Of a DNA stretch of 64,000 nucleotides, positions 25,738-34,944 are shown in pieces (position 1 is the stretch's first letter; each line of letters starts with the position of its first letter). The notes beneath the pieces are model-generated. The model saw only the letters and a program-made list of their open reading frames with translations. It was not told where the DNA came from and searched no databases. Source of the stretch: Gallaecimonas pentaromativorans (GTDB lineage: Bacteria > Pseudomonadota > Gammaproteobacteria > Enterobacterales > Gallaecimonadaceae); assembly GCF_003751625.1 (NCBI RefSeq), contig NZ_RJUL01000006.1:62001-126000 (forward strand). The letters run 5' to 3'. A program made the position numbers and the translations under genes.

Positions 25738-26931
25738 TTAATCTCGTTCCGTCAGTACCACGGCCGGGTCGATGCGAGCCGCCCGGTGAGCGGGCGCCAG
25801 GGTAGCCAGGGCGCAAATCACCACCACAAAAAGGGCAATCAGGCCCATTTGCAGCGGCTCACGGATAACCGGCAGCCCCTGTGGCCCGTAGCCAAAGGCC
25901 ATGCCCCCCAGCCCCACCAGGTTCAGCGCCAAGTTCAGGTGCTCTGTCACCAAAAAGCCAAGAGACAAACCAAGGGCCGAGCCCAGCACGCCGGTGCCGA
26001 CGCCCTGGGTCACAAAAATTCGCTTAAGGGCTTTGGGAGTCATACCAAGGCTGGCCAGCACCGCAATATCGCGGCGCTTGTCGGAGACCAGCATGGCCAG
26101 CGCCGCCAGAATATTAAAAGCGGCCACGGCGATGATCAGCACCAGCAGCATGGACATGGTGCGTTTTTCCTGGGCCACGGCGGCAAAGAAATCGCCGTAA
26201 CGGGCGCGCCAGTCCCAAAGGCTTTCGCCGGGTTTGGCAAGATGGCTGAAGGTGTCGGTGGCAAAGGGGTCAGCCAGGGTCACCTTGAGTTTGTCGACCC
26301 CGCCCGGGCTTTTGCCATAGAGGCGCCGAAGGTCCTGGTAGTTAGTGATGGCCAGCACGTCGTTAAGCTCAGAGGCCAAGTCCACCACGGCAATCACCGT
26401 GAACTGGCGCTGGGCCGGCAGCCGGCCAAGGGGGGTGTAGATGCTGCGCCCCGGCAGGTAGACCCGCACCACGTCACCCACTAGCAGTTTGAGTTTGCGG
26501 GCAAGGCCTACCCCCAGCACCAACTGGTATTGGCCGGCTTGCGGCTTGGTGGCGTTGTCAGGCAGCGGATCGGTAGGCCACAGCCCTTGCAGCCAGCCCC
26601 CTTGCAAGCCCTCTGGGCTTTGCAGCATCACTTCGCCGTCAATATAAGGCGCTACCGCAGTGACCCCTTTTTGGCTTTCCAGCGCCTCGGCCCGTTTTGG
26701 CCAATCGCTGTAGCCTTGCTCGCTACTTACTAGCAGGTGCGGCACCCTGTCTAAAAGGCGGCTTTTGAGCTGACTTTCAAAGCCGTTCATGACGCTCAGC
26801 ACCACGGTCAGCACCATCACCCCCAGGGTGACACCGAACAAGGCAAATAAATTGACGAAGTTGGCAAAGCCGCCCCGTTGGCCGCGAAGCAGGTAGCGGG
26901 TGGCTATGAAGAGCGAGGCAGGTCGGAACAT
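25738..26931 (-). CDS. lolC: LolC, lipoprotein-releasing system permease
   Basis: 397 residues, same architecture as LolE: N-terminal helix (about 22-48), periplasmic domain, three C-terminal helices (about 260-385). Named LolC because it is the first gene of the lolC-lolD-lolE operon. It contacts LolA in E. coli. The ATG at 26931 is followed upstream by a 78-base gap with repeated TACGGGA motifs. Confidence 0.9.
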   Translation of the reverse strand: MFRPASLFIATRYLLRGQRGGFANFVNLFALFGVTLGVMVLTVVLSVMNGFESQLKSRLLDRVPHLLVSSEQGYSDWPKRAEALESQKGVTAVAPYIDGEVMLQSPEGLQGGWLQGLWPTDPLPDNATKPQAGQYQLVLGVGLARKLKLLVGDVVRVYLPGRSIYTPLGRLPAQRQFTVIAVVDLASELNDVLAITNYQDLRRLYGKSPGGVDKLKVTLADPFATDTFSHLAKPGESLWDWRARYGDFFAAVAQEKRTMSMLLVLIIAVAAFNILAALAMLVSDKRRDIAVLASLGMTPKALKRIFVTQGVGTGVLGSALGLSLGFLVTEHLNLALNLVGLGGMAFGYGPQGLPVIREPLQMGLIALFVVVICALATLAPAHRAARIDPAVVLTERD

Positions 26932-27009
26932 CCCGTTATTAGAGGTTTTATTTGCGAAGGAAGTTACGGGATAATACGGGACTTATTTCAATATGAACAG
27001 CAAGCTGCC

Positions 27010-27555
27010 ATGGCCGATCGCCTTTTTGACGACTACTTCAGTGTCCGTTTGGGCTGCGACGTTCACCTCGACTGGTTAAGTAGCACCGCTCCGGTGCCCG
27101 ACACCCAGCAGTTGGCCGACAGCTTGCCGCCCCTTCGAAAACAGCTCGATCTGTTGGCCGAGCAAGAGCAATTGCTGCTGACCGAGCTCAAAGACGAGCG
27201 CCAGTCGCCCCTGGCAAGGCTTTTGCTGCTGCATCAGCAAAAGCTTGAGCTGCTGAGCGAGGCGCTGCTAAGCCAAGATTTGCAGGACAAACACTGGCGG
27301 CGCACCGTGCATTTTAGCGCTGGCGGGTTTTCCATCCTCCACAGCGACATCGAAGGGCAAACCGCCAAAGTGACCCTGCGCCTGCCCTTGGGCCAGGTAA
27401 CAGGTTATGCCACCCTGGTTAGCCAGGATGATGAATACGCCTACTTTCAATACGTTAGCTTGCTAGACTCGGACCGTGAAAAATTGGTTCGCCTGGCACT
27501 GCAAACCCAAAGCGATCAACTGCGCGCTCGCCGTGAGCGCAACGAGGAGAAGTGA
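27010..27555 (+). CDS. PilZ-like domain protein
   Basis: 181 residues from the ATG at 27010. The N-terminal half is charged and helical (LLAEQEQLLLTELKDERQS). The C-terminal half (about 95-165) is beta-rich with VHFSAGGFSIL and resembles the PilZ family. The canonical c-di-GMP contacts (RxxxR and D-x-S-x-x-G) are only partly matched: FSAGG stands in the second and no clear RxxxR is seen, so ligand binding is doubtful. The ribosome binding site is weak. It is divergent from lolC and just upstream of aguA. Confidence 0.65.
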   Translation: MADRLFDDYFSVRLGCDVHLDWLSSTAPVPDTQQLADSLPPLRKQLDLLAEQEQLLLTELKDERQSPLARLLLLHQQKLELLSEALLSQDLQDKHWRRTVHFSAGGFSILHSDIEGQTAKVTLRLPLGQVTGYATLVSQDDEYAYFQYVSLLDSDREKLVRLALQTQSDQLRARRERNEEK

Positions 27556-27558
27556 TAA

Positions 27559-28608
27559 GTGCAACGTCTGCTTGCTGAATGGGAAGGCCTGGATGGGGTT
27601 TTGCTCACCTGGCCCCACAAAAACACCGACTGGGACCACATGCTGGACGAGGTGATCCCGCTGTATGAGGCCCTGGCCTATGTGATCAGCGACTACGCCG
27701 ATGTGCTTATCGCCGCGCCCGAAGACGAAGTAGAGTCCATCAAGGAAAAGCTGCTGGCCCTTGGCATCAGCGATGACGCCTTTATGGTCTACGGCGTGCC
27801 CAGCAACGACACCTGGGCCCGCGACCACGGCCCGCTGACGGTAGAAACCCCCGAAGGCCTCAAGCTGCTGGACTACACCTTCACCGGTTGGGGCAACAAG
27901 TTTGACGCGGCCCTGGACAACCAAATCACGGCGCGCCTCGATGAACTGGGCGCCTTTGCGGTGCCGGTTGAGCAAAAAGCGCTGGTGCTGGAAGGCGGCG
28001 CTATCGAGTTTGACGGTGACCGCACCCTGCTCGCCACCAGCGAGTGTTTGCTCAACCCCAACCGCAACCCGCATCTGACCAAAGAACAGATTGAAGCCCA
28101 GCTCAAGGCCGATTTTGGCGCCGAGAAAATCAACTGGCTGAACCACGGGTATCTGGCCGGTGACGACACCGACAGCCATATCGACACCCTGGCACGGCTT
28201 TGCCCCAATAACGTCATTGCCTACGTCAAATGTGACGACGAGCAGGACCAGCACTTCGAGGCCTTCCAAAAGATGGAAGCCGAGCTCGAAGCCATGACCG
28301 ACGCCGACGGCAAGCCCTACAAGCTGGTGCCCCTGCCCTGGCCCTTTGAAGTTTTCGACGATGAAGGCCAGCGCCTGCCCGCTACCTATGCCAACTTCTT
28401 GATTTGTAATGGCGCGGTGCTGGTTCCTGTCTACAACGACGACCGCGACGAGGAAGCCCTGGCGGCCATCAGCGAAGCCTTCCCAGGCTTTGACGTGGTG
28501 GGCCTGAACTGCCTGCCTCTTATCAAGCAACACGGCAGCCTGCACTGCGTGACCATGCAGCTGCCCCAGGGCACCCTGAGCCTGCTGCCCCCCGGAGTGG
28601 AACTATGA
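27559..28608 (+). CDS. aguA: AguA, agmatine deiminase
   Basis: 349 residues, PAD-type fold. It hydrolyses agmatine to N-carbamoylputrescine. Visible active-site segments are NDTWARDHGP, EGGAIEFDGD, DSHIDTLARL and the C-terminal Cys in GSLHCVTMQ. The start is GTG at 27559 with AGGAG upstream, three bases after the stop of the PilZ-like gene. The stop overlaps the aguB start in ATGA. Together the two genes make putrescine from arginine-derived agmatine. Confidence 0.94.
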   Translation: MQRLLAEWEGLDGVLLTWPHKNTDWDHMLDEVIPLYEALAYVISDYADVLIAAPEDEVESIKEKLLALGISDDAFMVYGVPSNDTWARDHGPLTVETPEGLKLLDYTFTGWGNKFDAALDNQITARLDELGAFAVPVEQKALVLEGGAIEFDGDRTLLATSECLLNPNRNPHLTKEQIEAQLKADFGAEKINWLNHGYLAGDDTDSHIDTLARLCPNNVIAYVKCDDEQDQHFEAFQKMEAELEAMTDADGKPYKLVPLPWPFEVFDDEGQRLPATYANFLICNGAVLVPVYNDDRDEEALAAISEAFPGFDVVGLNCLPLIKQHGSLHCVTMQLPQGTLSLLPPGVEL

Positions 28609-29486
28609 GCATTATCAACGTGGGCCTGGTGCAGCACGCCTGCACCGGCAACCTGGACCAAAACCTGGCCAAGTCCATCGAGGGCATTACGGATGCCGCC
28701 GAGAACGGCGCCCAGTTGGTGGTGCTGCAAGAGCTGCACAGGAGCCTTTATTTTTGCCAGGTAGAGAGCACCGACCTGTTTGATTTGGCCGAGCCCATCC
28801 CCGGCCCCAGCACCGAGCTCTTTGGCGAACTGGCCAAAGAACTGGGCATCGTGATTGTGACCAGCCTTTTTGAGCGCCGCGCCCCCGGTATCTACCACAA
28901 CACCGCCGTGGTGCTGGAAAAAGACGGCACCATCGCCGGTAAATACCGCAAGATGCACATCCCCGACGACCCGGGCTTTTACGAGAAGTTCTACTTCACC
29001 CCAGGCGACTTGGGCTTTGAGCCCATCCAAACCTCGGTAGGCAAACTGGGCATCCTGGTGTGCTGGGACCAGTGGTTCCCCGAAGCGGCCCGGCTGATGG
29101 CCATGAGCGGCGCCGAGCTGCTCATCTACCCCACCGCCATCGGCTGGAACCCGGACGACGACCAAGCCGAGCAAGACCGCCAGCGCAACGCCTGGGTGAC
29201 CATCCAGCGCGCCCATGCCATCGCCAACGGCGTGCCGGTGGTGTCGGTGAACCGGGTTGGCCACGAATCTGACCCGGCCGGCGGCCCCGGCACCGAGTTC
29301 TGGGGCACCAGCTTTGTGGCCGGGCCCCAGGGGGAATACCTCTTTGAAGCGGACACCGAGTCCGAGCTCAGCGTGGTGGTGCCGGTAGACTTGGCCCGCA
29401 GCGAATCGGTACGGCGCTGGTGGCCCTACCTTCGCGACCGGCGAGTTGACCATTACGGCGATCTATTGAAAATTTACCGCGACTGA
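28605..29486 (+). CDS. aguB: AguB, N-carbamoylputrescine amidase
   Basis: 293 residues, carbon-nitrogen hydrolase fold. The catalytic triad is visible as Glu in LQELHRSLYF, Lys in YRKMHIP and Cys in LVCWDQWFPE. It splits N-carbamoylputrescine to putrescine, carbon dioxide and ammonia. Coupled to aguA by a four-base overlap. Confidence 0.95.
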   Translation: MSIINVGLVQHACTGNLDQNLAKSIEGITDAAENGAQLVVLQELHRSLYFCQVESTDLFDLAEPIPGPSTELFGELAKELGIVIVTSLFERRAPGIYHNTAVVLEKDGTIAGKYRKMHIPDDPGFYEKFYFTPGDLGFEPIQTSVGKLGILVCWDQWFPEAARLMAMSGAELLIYPTAIGWNPDDDQAEQDRQRNAWVTIQRAHAIANGVPVVSVNRVGHESDPAGGPGTEFWGTSFVAGPQGEYLFEADTESELSVVVPVDLARSESVRRWWPYLRDRRVDHYGDLLKIYRD

Positions 29487-29492
29487 TAAAAG

Positions 29493-29527
29493 GGCCGGGG
29501 CGGCCAGGCTGCCCCGGCCTTCGCATT
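29493..29527 (+). terminator. probable terminator after aguB
   Basis: Perfect 9-bp stem GGCCGGGGC/GCCCCGGCC with a nine-base loop; the following T-tract is interrupted (TTCGCATTT), so termination may be partial and mfd may receive read-through. Confidence 0.55.
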
Positions 29528-29552
29528 TAGGTACAAGAAAAGACAGGATGTA

Positions 29553-32500
29553 ATGAAGGCACTGGAATCTTTGGCGCTGCCGGCGCGCGGTGGCGATCGT
29601 CAACACTGGATAAACCTGGCCGGTGACGCCCAGGTATTGGCCATTTTAGAGGCCGCCAAACGCCACAATGGCTTTACCCTGCTGGTGACCAGCGACAGCC
29701 CCAGCGCCAACCGCCTAGTGGAAGCCCTAAGTGCCCTGAGCCCCGATGTGCAGCTGTTCCCCGACTGGGAAACCCTGCCTTACGATAATTTCTCGCCGCA
29801 CCAAGACATTATCTCCGAGCGCCTCACCTCCCTCTATCAACTGCCGTTGAAAAAAAGCTGGCTGATGGTGCTGCCGGTCACTACCTTGCTGGGCCGCATT
29901 GCCCCGCGCGGCTATGTGGACGGCGCCACCTTGCTCTTAAAAAAAGGCGAGACCCGGCCCCTGGAGACCCTGCGCGGCCAGCTTAGCAACGCTGGTTATC
30001 GCTTGGTAGACCAAGTGATGGAGCACGGCGAGTTTGCGGTGCGCGGCGGCCTGATTGACCTCTACCCCATGGGGGAGTCCAGCCCGTTCCGGGTGGATTT
30101 TTTCGACGATGAAGTAGACAGCCTGCGCCGCTTTGACCCCGAGTCTCAGCGCTCCACCGGCGAGGTAGAAGAGATACGCCTGCTGCCCGGCCACGAGTTT
30201 CCGCTGACCGATGTTGGCATTGAGCGTTTTCGTAAAAACTACCGGGCCCGCTTTGACGCGCCCACGGCGCCAGAATCCATCTACCAGCAGGTGTCCAAAG
30301 GCCAGCAGCCCCCCGGTATCGAGTATTACCTGCCGCTCTTTTTTGACGACACCGCCAGCCTCTTTGATTACCTGCCAGATGGCAGCCAAATTCTCACCAT
30401 TGGCGATCTCGAAAGCGCCATGGCCGCCTTCTGGGCAGACCTTGAATACCGCTATGAGGAGCGCCGCCACGACCGGCTGCGCCCCATCCTCGCCCCCAAG
30501 ACCTTGTTTTTAGAGGCCAGCGACTGTTTTACCGCGCTCAATCACTACCCCCGCTTGGCCCTGCACCAAGGCGGCGAAGTAGAAGGCAAAGGCGGCGTCC
30601 ATGACGCCGGCGCCCTGCCCTTGCCAGAGCTCTCTATTGACGCCAAGCACCAGCAGCCCCTGCACAAGCTCACCGAGTGGCTTGCCAGCACCCCAGGCCC
30701 GGTGCTCTTTGTGGCCGAGTCCGAAGGCCGCCGCGAAGCCTTGGCGGTACTGCTGGCCAAGGCCGGCATCCAACCGGCGCGCATTAAAAAACTGGCTGAC
30801 TGGCTGGCCGCCCCCCAGGCCGGGCACGGCATATTGGTGGCGCCATTGGAAGCGGGCTGCATCATCGAATACCAAGGCCAACTGCTGAGGCTGGTGCCGG
30901 AAGCGGCGCTCACCGGCCCGCGGGTATTGCAGCGAAAACGCCGCAAAAAAGACGATGACGGCATCAACACCGACGCCATTATTCGCAGCCTTGCCGAGCT
31001 TTCCATCGGCCAGAGCGTGGTGCACCGCATGCACGGCGTCGGCCGCTACATGGGCCTGGAGACCTTAAGCGCCGGCGGCATCGACACCGAATTTCTGATG
31101 CTCGAATACGCCAAGGGCGACAAGCTCTATGTGCCAGTGGCCGCGTTGAACCTCATCAGCCGCTACGCCGGCGCCGAGGAGCCGCCGCTGCATCGCCTTG
31201 GCGGCGAAACCTGGGAAAAGGCCCGCCGCAAAGCCGCCGAGAAGGTGCGCGACGTGGCGGCAGAGCTGTTGGACGTCTACGCCCGGCGCGAAGCCAAACC
31301 CGGCTTTGCCTTCCATTTTGATGACGACGGCTATGCCGCCTTTGCCGCCGGTTTCCCGTTCGAGGAAACCGACGATCAGCAAGATGCCATTGATGCGGTG
31401 GTGCGCGACATGACCCGCAACAAAGCCATGGACCGCCTAGTGTGCGGCGATGTGGGCTTTGGCAAGACCGAGGTGGCCATGCGCGCCGCCTACATCAGCG
31501 TCTCCAACAACAAACAGGTGGCGGTGCTGGTGCCAACCACCTTGCTGGCCCAGCAGCATTTTGAGAACTTCCGTGACCGCTTTGCCGATGTGGCGGTGCG
31601 TATCGAAGCCATCTCCCGCTTCCAAACCCCGGCCGAGCAAAGAGCCATTTTGAAAGATGCCGCCGAGGGCAAAGTGGATATCCTTATCGGTACCCACAAG
31701 CTGTTGCAAAAGGACGTCAGCTTTAAAGAGCTGGGGCTTTTGATCGTCGATGAAGAGCACCGCTTCGGGGTGCGCCAAAAAGACAGCATTAAAAAGCTGC
31801 GGGCCGAGGTGGATATCCTCACCCTCACCGCCACCCCCATTCCCCGCACGTTGAACATGGCCATGTCCGGCATTCGCGATCTCTCCATCATCGCCACCGC
31901 CCCGGCCCGGCGCCTTGCCATCAAGACCTTTGTACGGGAATTCGACAAAGCCCTGGTGCGCGAAGCGGTGCTTCGGGAAATTCGCCGCGGCGGCCAGGTT
32001 TATTACCTGCATAACGAGGTGGAAAGCATCGAAGAGACCGCCAAGATGCTTGAAGAGCTCATTCCCGAGGCCCGTGTCTCCATCGCCCACGGCCAGATGC
32101 GCGAGCGCGACCTGGAAAAGGTGATGGCGGATTTTTACCACCAGCGCCACAACCTCTTGGTATGTACCACTATCATCGAAACCGGTATTGATGTGCCGAC
32201 CGCCAACACCATCATCATGGACAGGGCCGACAACCTGGGCCTGGCGCAACTGCATCAGCTGCGTGGCCGGGTCGGCCGCTCCCATCACCAGGCTTATGCC
32301 TATCTGATGACCCCAAACCCGAAGCGGATGACCAAAGACGCCATCAAGCGCCTTGATGCCATCTCTTCCCTCGAAGCCCTGGGTGCCGGCTTTTTGCTGG
32401 CCACCCAAGACTTGGAAATTCGCGGCGCCGGGGAGCTGTTGGGCGACGAGCAAAGCGGCCAGATTGCCGCCATCGGCTTTGATTTGTATATGGACATGCT

Positions 32501-33017
32501 GGACGAAGCGGTCGAAGCCCTCAAAGCCGGCAAGGAGCCGAGCCTGACAGGGGTGCTGGCCAACCAGTGCGAGGTCGATCTTCGCCTGCCAGCCTTGTTG
32601 CCTGGTGATTACATCCACGACGTGGGCACCCGGTTGCAGCTTTATAAACGCATTGCCTCGGCCAAGGACAGCGAGGAGCTCAAAGAGCTCAACATCGAGC
32701 TGATTGACCGCTTTGGCCTGTTGCCCGATGCCGCCAAACACCTGTTGGCGGTGACAGAGCTTCGGCTGCAAGCCAACGCCCTTGGCCTTAGCCGGGTAGA
32801 GGCCTCGGCCAAGGGCGGCATCACCCTCGACTTTTCTGAACAAACGACGGTGGACCCCGGCTATCTCATTGGCCTTTTACAACAAAAACCGTCACTCTAT
32901 CGCCTCGATGGCCCCAGCCGTTTCAAGGTATTGAAACAACTGGATGACCCGGCCAAACGCCTGGGCGACGTGCAGCAACTTCTGGAGGACTTGGCACGAC
33001 ATGCAAAAGCTGCTTAA
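29553..33017 (+). CDS. mfd: Mfd, transcription-repair coupling factor
   Basis: 1154 residues, normal length. Domains in order: UvrB-like N-terminus, RNA polymerase-interacting CarD-like domain (about 485-560, VVHRMHGVGRYMGLE), superfamily 2 helicase with Walker A CGDVGFGKTE and DEEH box (LLIVDEEHRFG), motif LTATPIPRT, helicase C-terminus with LRGRVGRS, and the C-terminal TRCF domain. It pushes stalled RNA polymerase off damaged DNA and recruits UvrA. A ribosome binding site (AGGA) lies before the ATG at 29553. Confidence 0.97.
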   Translation: MKALESLALPARGGDRQHWINLAGDAQVLAILEAAKRHNGFTLLVTSDSPSANRLVEALSALSPDVQLFPDWETLPYDNFSPHQDIISERLTSLYQLPLKKSWLMVLPVTTLLGRIAPRGYVDGATLLLKKGETRPLETLRGQLSNAGYRLVDQVMEHGEFAVRGGLIDLYPMGESSPFRVDFFDDEVDSLRRFDPESQRSTGEVEEIRLLPGHEFPLTDVGIERFRKNYRARFDAPTAPESIYQQVSKGQQPPGIEYYLPLFFDDTASLFDYLPDGSQILTIGDLESAMAAFWADLEYRYEERRHDRLRPILAPKTLFLEASDCFTALNHYPRLALHQGGEVEGKGGVHDAGALPLPELSIDAKHQQPLHKLTEWLASTPGPVLFVAESEGRREALAVLLAKAGIQPARIKKLADWLAAPQAGHGILVAPLEAGCIIEYQGQLLRLVPEAALTGPRVLQRKRRKKDDDGINTDAIIRSLAELSIGQSVVHRMHGVGRYMGLETLSAGGIDTEFLMLEYAKGDKLYVPVAALNLISRYAGAEEPPLHRLGGETWEKARRKAAEKVRDVAAELLDVYARREAKPGFAFHFDDDGYAAFAAGFPFEETDDQQDAIDAVVRDMTRNKAMDRLVCGDVGFGKTEVAMRAAYISVSNNKQVAVLVPTTLLAQQHFENFRDRFADVAVRIEAISRFQTPAEQRAILKDAAEGKVDILIGTHKLLQKDVSFKELGLLIVDEEHRFGVRQKDSIKKLRAEVDILTLTATPIPRTLNMAMSGIRDLSIIATAPARRLAIKTFVREFDKALVREAVLREIRRGGQVYYLHNEVESIEETAKMLEELIPEARVSIAHGQMRERDLEKVMADFYHQRHNLLVCTTIIETGIDVPTANTIIMDRADNLGLAQLHQLRGRVGRSHHQAYAYLMTPNPKRMTKDAIKRLDAISSLEALGAGFLLATQDLEIRGAGELLGDEQSGQIAAIGFDLYMDMLDEAVEALKAGKEPSLTGVLANQCEVDLRLPALLPGDYIHDVGTRLQLYKRIASAKDSEELKELNIELIDRFGLLPDAAKHLLAVTELRLQANALGLSRVEASAKGGITLDFSEQTTVDPGYLIGLLQQKPSLYRLDGPSRFKVLKQLDDPAKRLGDVQQLLEDLARHAKAA

Positions 33018-33744
33018 AGGATGGGTGCTGCTGACCGCCCTGGTATCAAGCCAATTGATGGCCGCCACCGTCTTTGACGTGGAAGTGGTGATTGTGGCCC
33101 GTCAGGACGCCAGCAACGAAACCTGGCCGCCGCGCCCGTTGCCAGACGGCAAGACCAACCCGCTGCTCATCGATGCCATCAACGCCCAGTGCCCGCCGCC
33201 TTGCGCAGCCGTGCCACAAACCATTGTGGGTAGCGCCCCTGATGCCACTGACGACAGCCAACTGCCCCGCCTGCTGCGCCCCGACGAGCTAAAACTGAAT
33301 GATGCCGCCAGCCGCCTTACCGGCCTGCCCGGCGGCCGGGTGCTGCTGCACACCGGCTGGCGCCTGGCCCCCAAGCAGCCCCGCTATGCCACGCCCATGG
33401 CCGTGGAAGCCGGCCGTGACTTGGGCAGTTACGTGCTCCAACCCGTTGCTGAAAACACGGCTGTGGATGTGAGCGCTGCCCCTGCCGAGCCCCAGACTGG
33501 CGAAGCGCCCGTTGACGCAACGGTGATGCCGGCCATGGTGCCGGAGCTTGCCGGGCAAATTCAGGTGGCGCTGGACCACTACCTGCTGGTGGACATGGCC
33601 TTGGACCTTAAAACCGTGCAAGGCGACGGCCAGCCGCTACTGGTAAAAACCCTTCGCCAAAAGCGCCGCCTTAAAAGCGGCGAGTGGCATTATTTCGACA
33701 ACCCCGCCATGGGCGTATTGATGCAAATACGGCCAGTCCGCTGA
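33001..33744 (+). CDS. csiV: CsiV-like periplasmic protein
   Basis: 247 residues from the ATG at 33001, which lies inside the end of mfd; GGAGG is 11 bases upstream. A signal peptide (1-21, ending LMA) precedes FDVEVVIVARQ, and the C-terminus has the SGEWHYFDNPAMGVLMQI ending seen in CsiV proteins. In Vibrio CsiV binds peptidoglycan and is needed for activity of the synthase PBP1A together with LpoA. The location right after mfd is common in related genomes. Confidence 0.82.
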   Translation: MQKLLKGWVLLTALVSSQLMAATVFDVEVVIVARQDASNETWPPRPLPDGKTNPLLIDAINAQCPPPCAAVPQTIVGSAPDATDDSQLPRLLRPDELKLNDAASRLTGLPGGRVLLHTGWRLAPKQPRYATPMAVEAGRDLGSYVLQPVAENTAVDVSAAPAEPQTGEAPVDATVMPAMVPELAGQIQVALDHYLLVDMALDLKTVQGDGQPLLVKTLRQKRRLKSGEWHYFDNPAMGVLMQIRPVR

Positions 33745-33755
33745 GCCTTGTTAAA

Positions 33756-33782
33756 GAAAAGCGCCCTTCGTGGCGCTTTTTT
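33756..33782 (+). terminator. terminator of mfd-csiV
   Basis: GCGCC-CTTCGT-GGCGC hairpin followed by six T. Confidence 0.85.
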
Positions 33783-33839
33783 AGTGCAAGCCAAAATCAT
33801 CCTGAATAAACAAGGGAATAGCGCTTTTACCCCAGGACG

Positions 33840-33856
33840 AAGCATGTAAAATGCTT
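33840..33856 (+). promoter_or_regulatory. candidate operator or promoter element upstream of the binding-protein gene
   Basis: AAGCAT-GTAAA-ATGCTT is a perfect inverted repeat 20 bases before the start. It contains TAAAAT, a possible -10, with TTTTAC about 16 bases upstream. Low certainty. Confidence 0.35.
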
Positions 33857-33876
33857 GTGAATAACAAAGGATCACC

Positions 33877-34944
33877 ATGGCGCGGTTTGTTCTTCTCCTG
33901 TTGTTGCTGTTATCCCCCCTGGCGGCCCATGCCGTTACCAGGGTGACCTTCCTGAACCCGGGTTATGCCAACGAACCCTTCTGGGAAAATGTCGACCAGT
34001 TTTTGATAGCAGCGGCGGCCGATCTGGACGTACAAGTGGAGATCCTCCACGGCAATCGCGACGAGAAAACCCTGCTGGACTTGGCCAAAGCCGTTAGCCG
34101 CCGCCAGGACAAACCCGATTACGTGATGGCGGTTAACGACAAAGGCCTGGGAGTAGAGCTGGTCAAGCTGTTCGACAGCGCCAAGATCCCCATCATGCTG
34201 GTGCTGAACGACCTCGACCAAGGCCAGCAACAACAACTGGGCCTGCCCCGCCAACACTACCCTTACTGGCTTGGCACCTTGGTGCCGGATAACCTCCAGG
34301 CCGGCGAGCAGGTGGCGGGGGCCCTCTCCGGGCTGATGCCCAATAAAACGGTGCCGCTGGTGGCCATTGCCGGCGACAGGGGCACTCCGGCCGGCCTTAA
34401 CCGCCAGGCGGGCCTCCTTTGGGCAACCCGCAAACATCCCGAGCTCAAGCTTCGCGCCATTCGCTACGGCTTTTGGCAAGAATCCCGTGCCCGCCGCCAG
34501 ATGACCCAGCTGCTGACCCAATACCCGGACATCAAAGCGGTGTGGGCCGCCGACGACCAAATGGCCTTTGGCGCCATCGACGCCATTCGTGCCAAGGGCC
34601 TGGAACCGGGCCGCGACATTCTGGTGGGCACCTTTAACAGCTCAGCCAAGGCGCTGCGGCTACGCCGCTCCGGGGCCATTTCGGCCCTGGCCGGTGGCCA
34701 CTTCATGGCGCCGGGCCTGGCACTGGTGTTGTTGGTGGATTATCAAAACGGCTTTGATTTTGCCAAAGACGACGGCCTGCAGATTCAGCTGCCGCTCTTT
34801 CACCTGCTCATTCCCGGCACGGCGCTGTTCAATATGATGGCCGCCCACGACTGGCTGGATATCAACTTTCGCGCCATGAGCAAGGTGCACACCCCCTACC
34901 AGGGGCCCCACCGCTTCGAGCTGCAAATGAGGCCCCGGCCATGA
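33877..34944 (+). CDS. periplasmic substrate-binding protein (type-1 fold, RbsB/LuxP-like), sensor partner
   Basis: 355 residues. A signal peptide (1-19, ending AHA) is followed by two alternating lobes typical of sugar-type binding proteins (VTFLNPGYANEPFWENV, AVNDKGLGVELVKLF, WAADDQMAFGAIDAI). No transporter permease or ATPase gene is near. Instead the next gene, overlapping in ATGA, is a membrane sensor, so the protein probably presents a ligand to that sensor, as LuxP does for LuxQ or NspS for MbaA. The ligand is unknown. AAAGGA precedes the ATG. Confidence 0.85.
   Translation: MARFVLLLLLLLSPLAAHAVTRVTFLNPGYANEPFWENVDQFLIAAAADLDVQVEILHGNRDEKTLLDLAKAVSRRQDKPDYVMAVNDKGLGVELVKLFDSAKIPIMLVLNDLDQGQQQQLGLPRQHYPYWLGTLVPDNLQAGEQVAGALSGLMPNKTVPLVAIAGDRGTPAGLNRQAGLLWATRKHPELKLRAIRYGFWQESRARRQMTQLLTQYPDIKAVWAADDQMAFGAIDAIRAKGLEPGRDILVGTFNSSAKALRLRRSGAISALAGGHFMAPGLALVLLVDYQNGFDFAKDDGLQIQLPLFHLLIPGTALFNMMAAHDWLDINFRAMSKVHTPYQGPHRFELQMRPRP

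Noticed and set aside
27010-27555. c-di-GMP receptor call for the PilZ-like protein
   Set aside because: The RxxxR motif is not seen and DxSxxG is only partly kept, so binding cannot be claimed.
27463-28545. 360-codon frame antisense to aguA
   Set aside because: Shadow of a well supported gene with all catalytic motifs.
31437-32843. 468-codon open frame antisense to mfd
   Set aside because: Lies wholly inside a complete mfd gene; GC-rich codons leave antisense frames open by chance. No domain recognised and no ribosome binding site.
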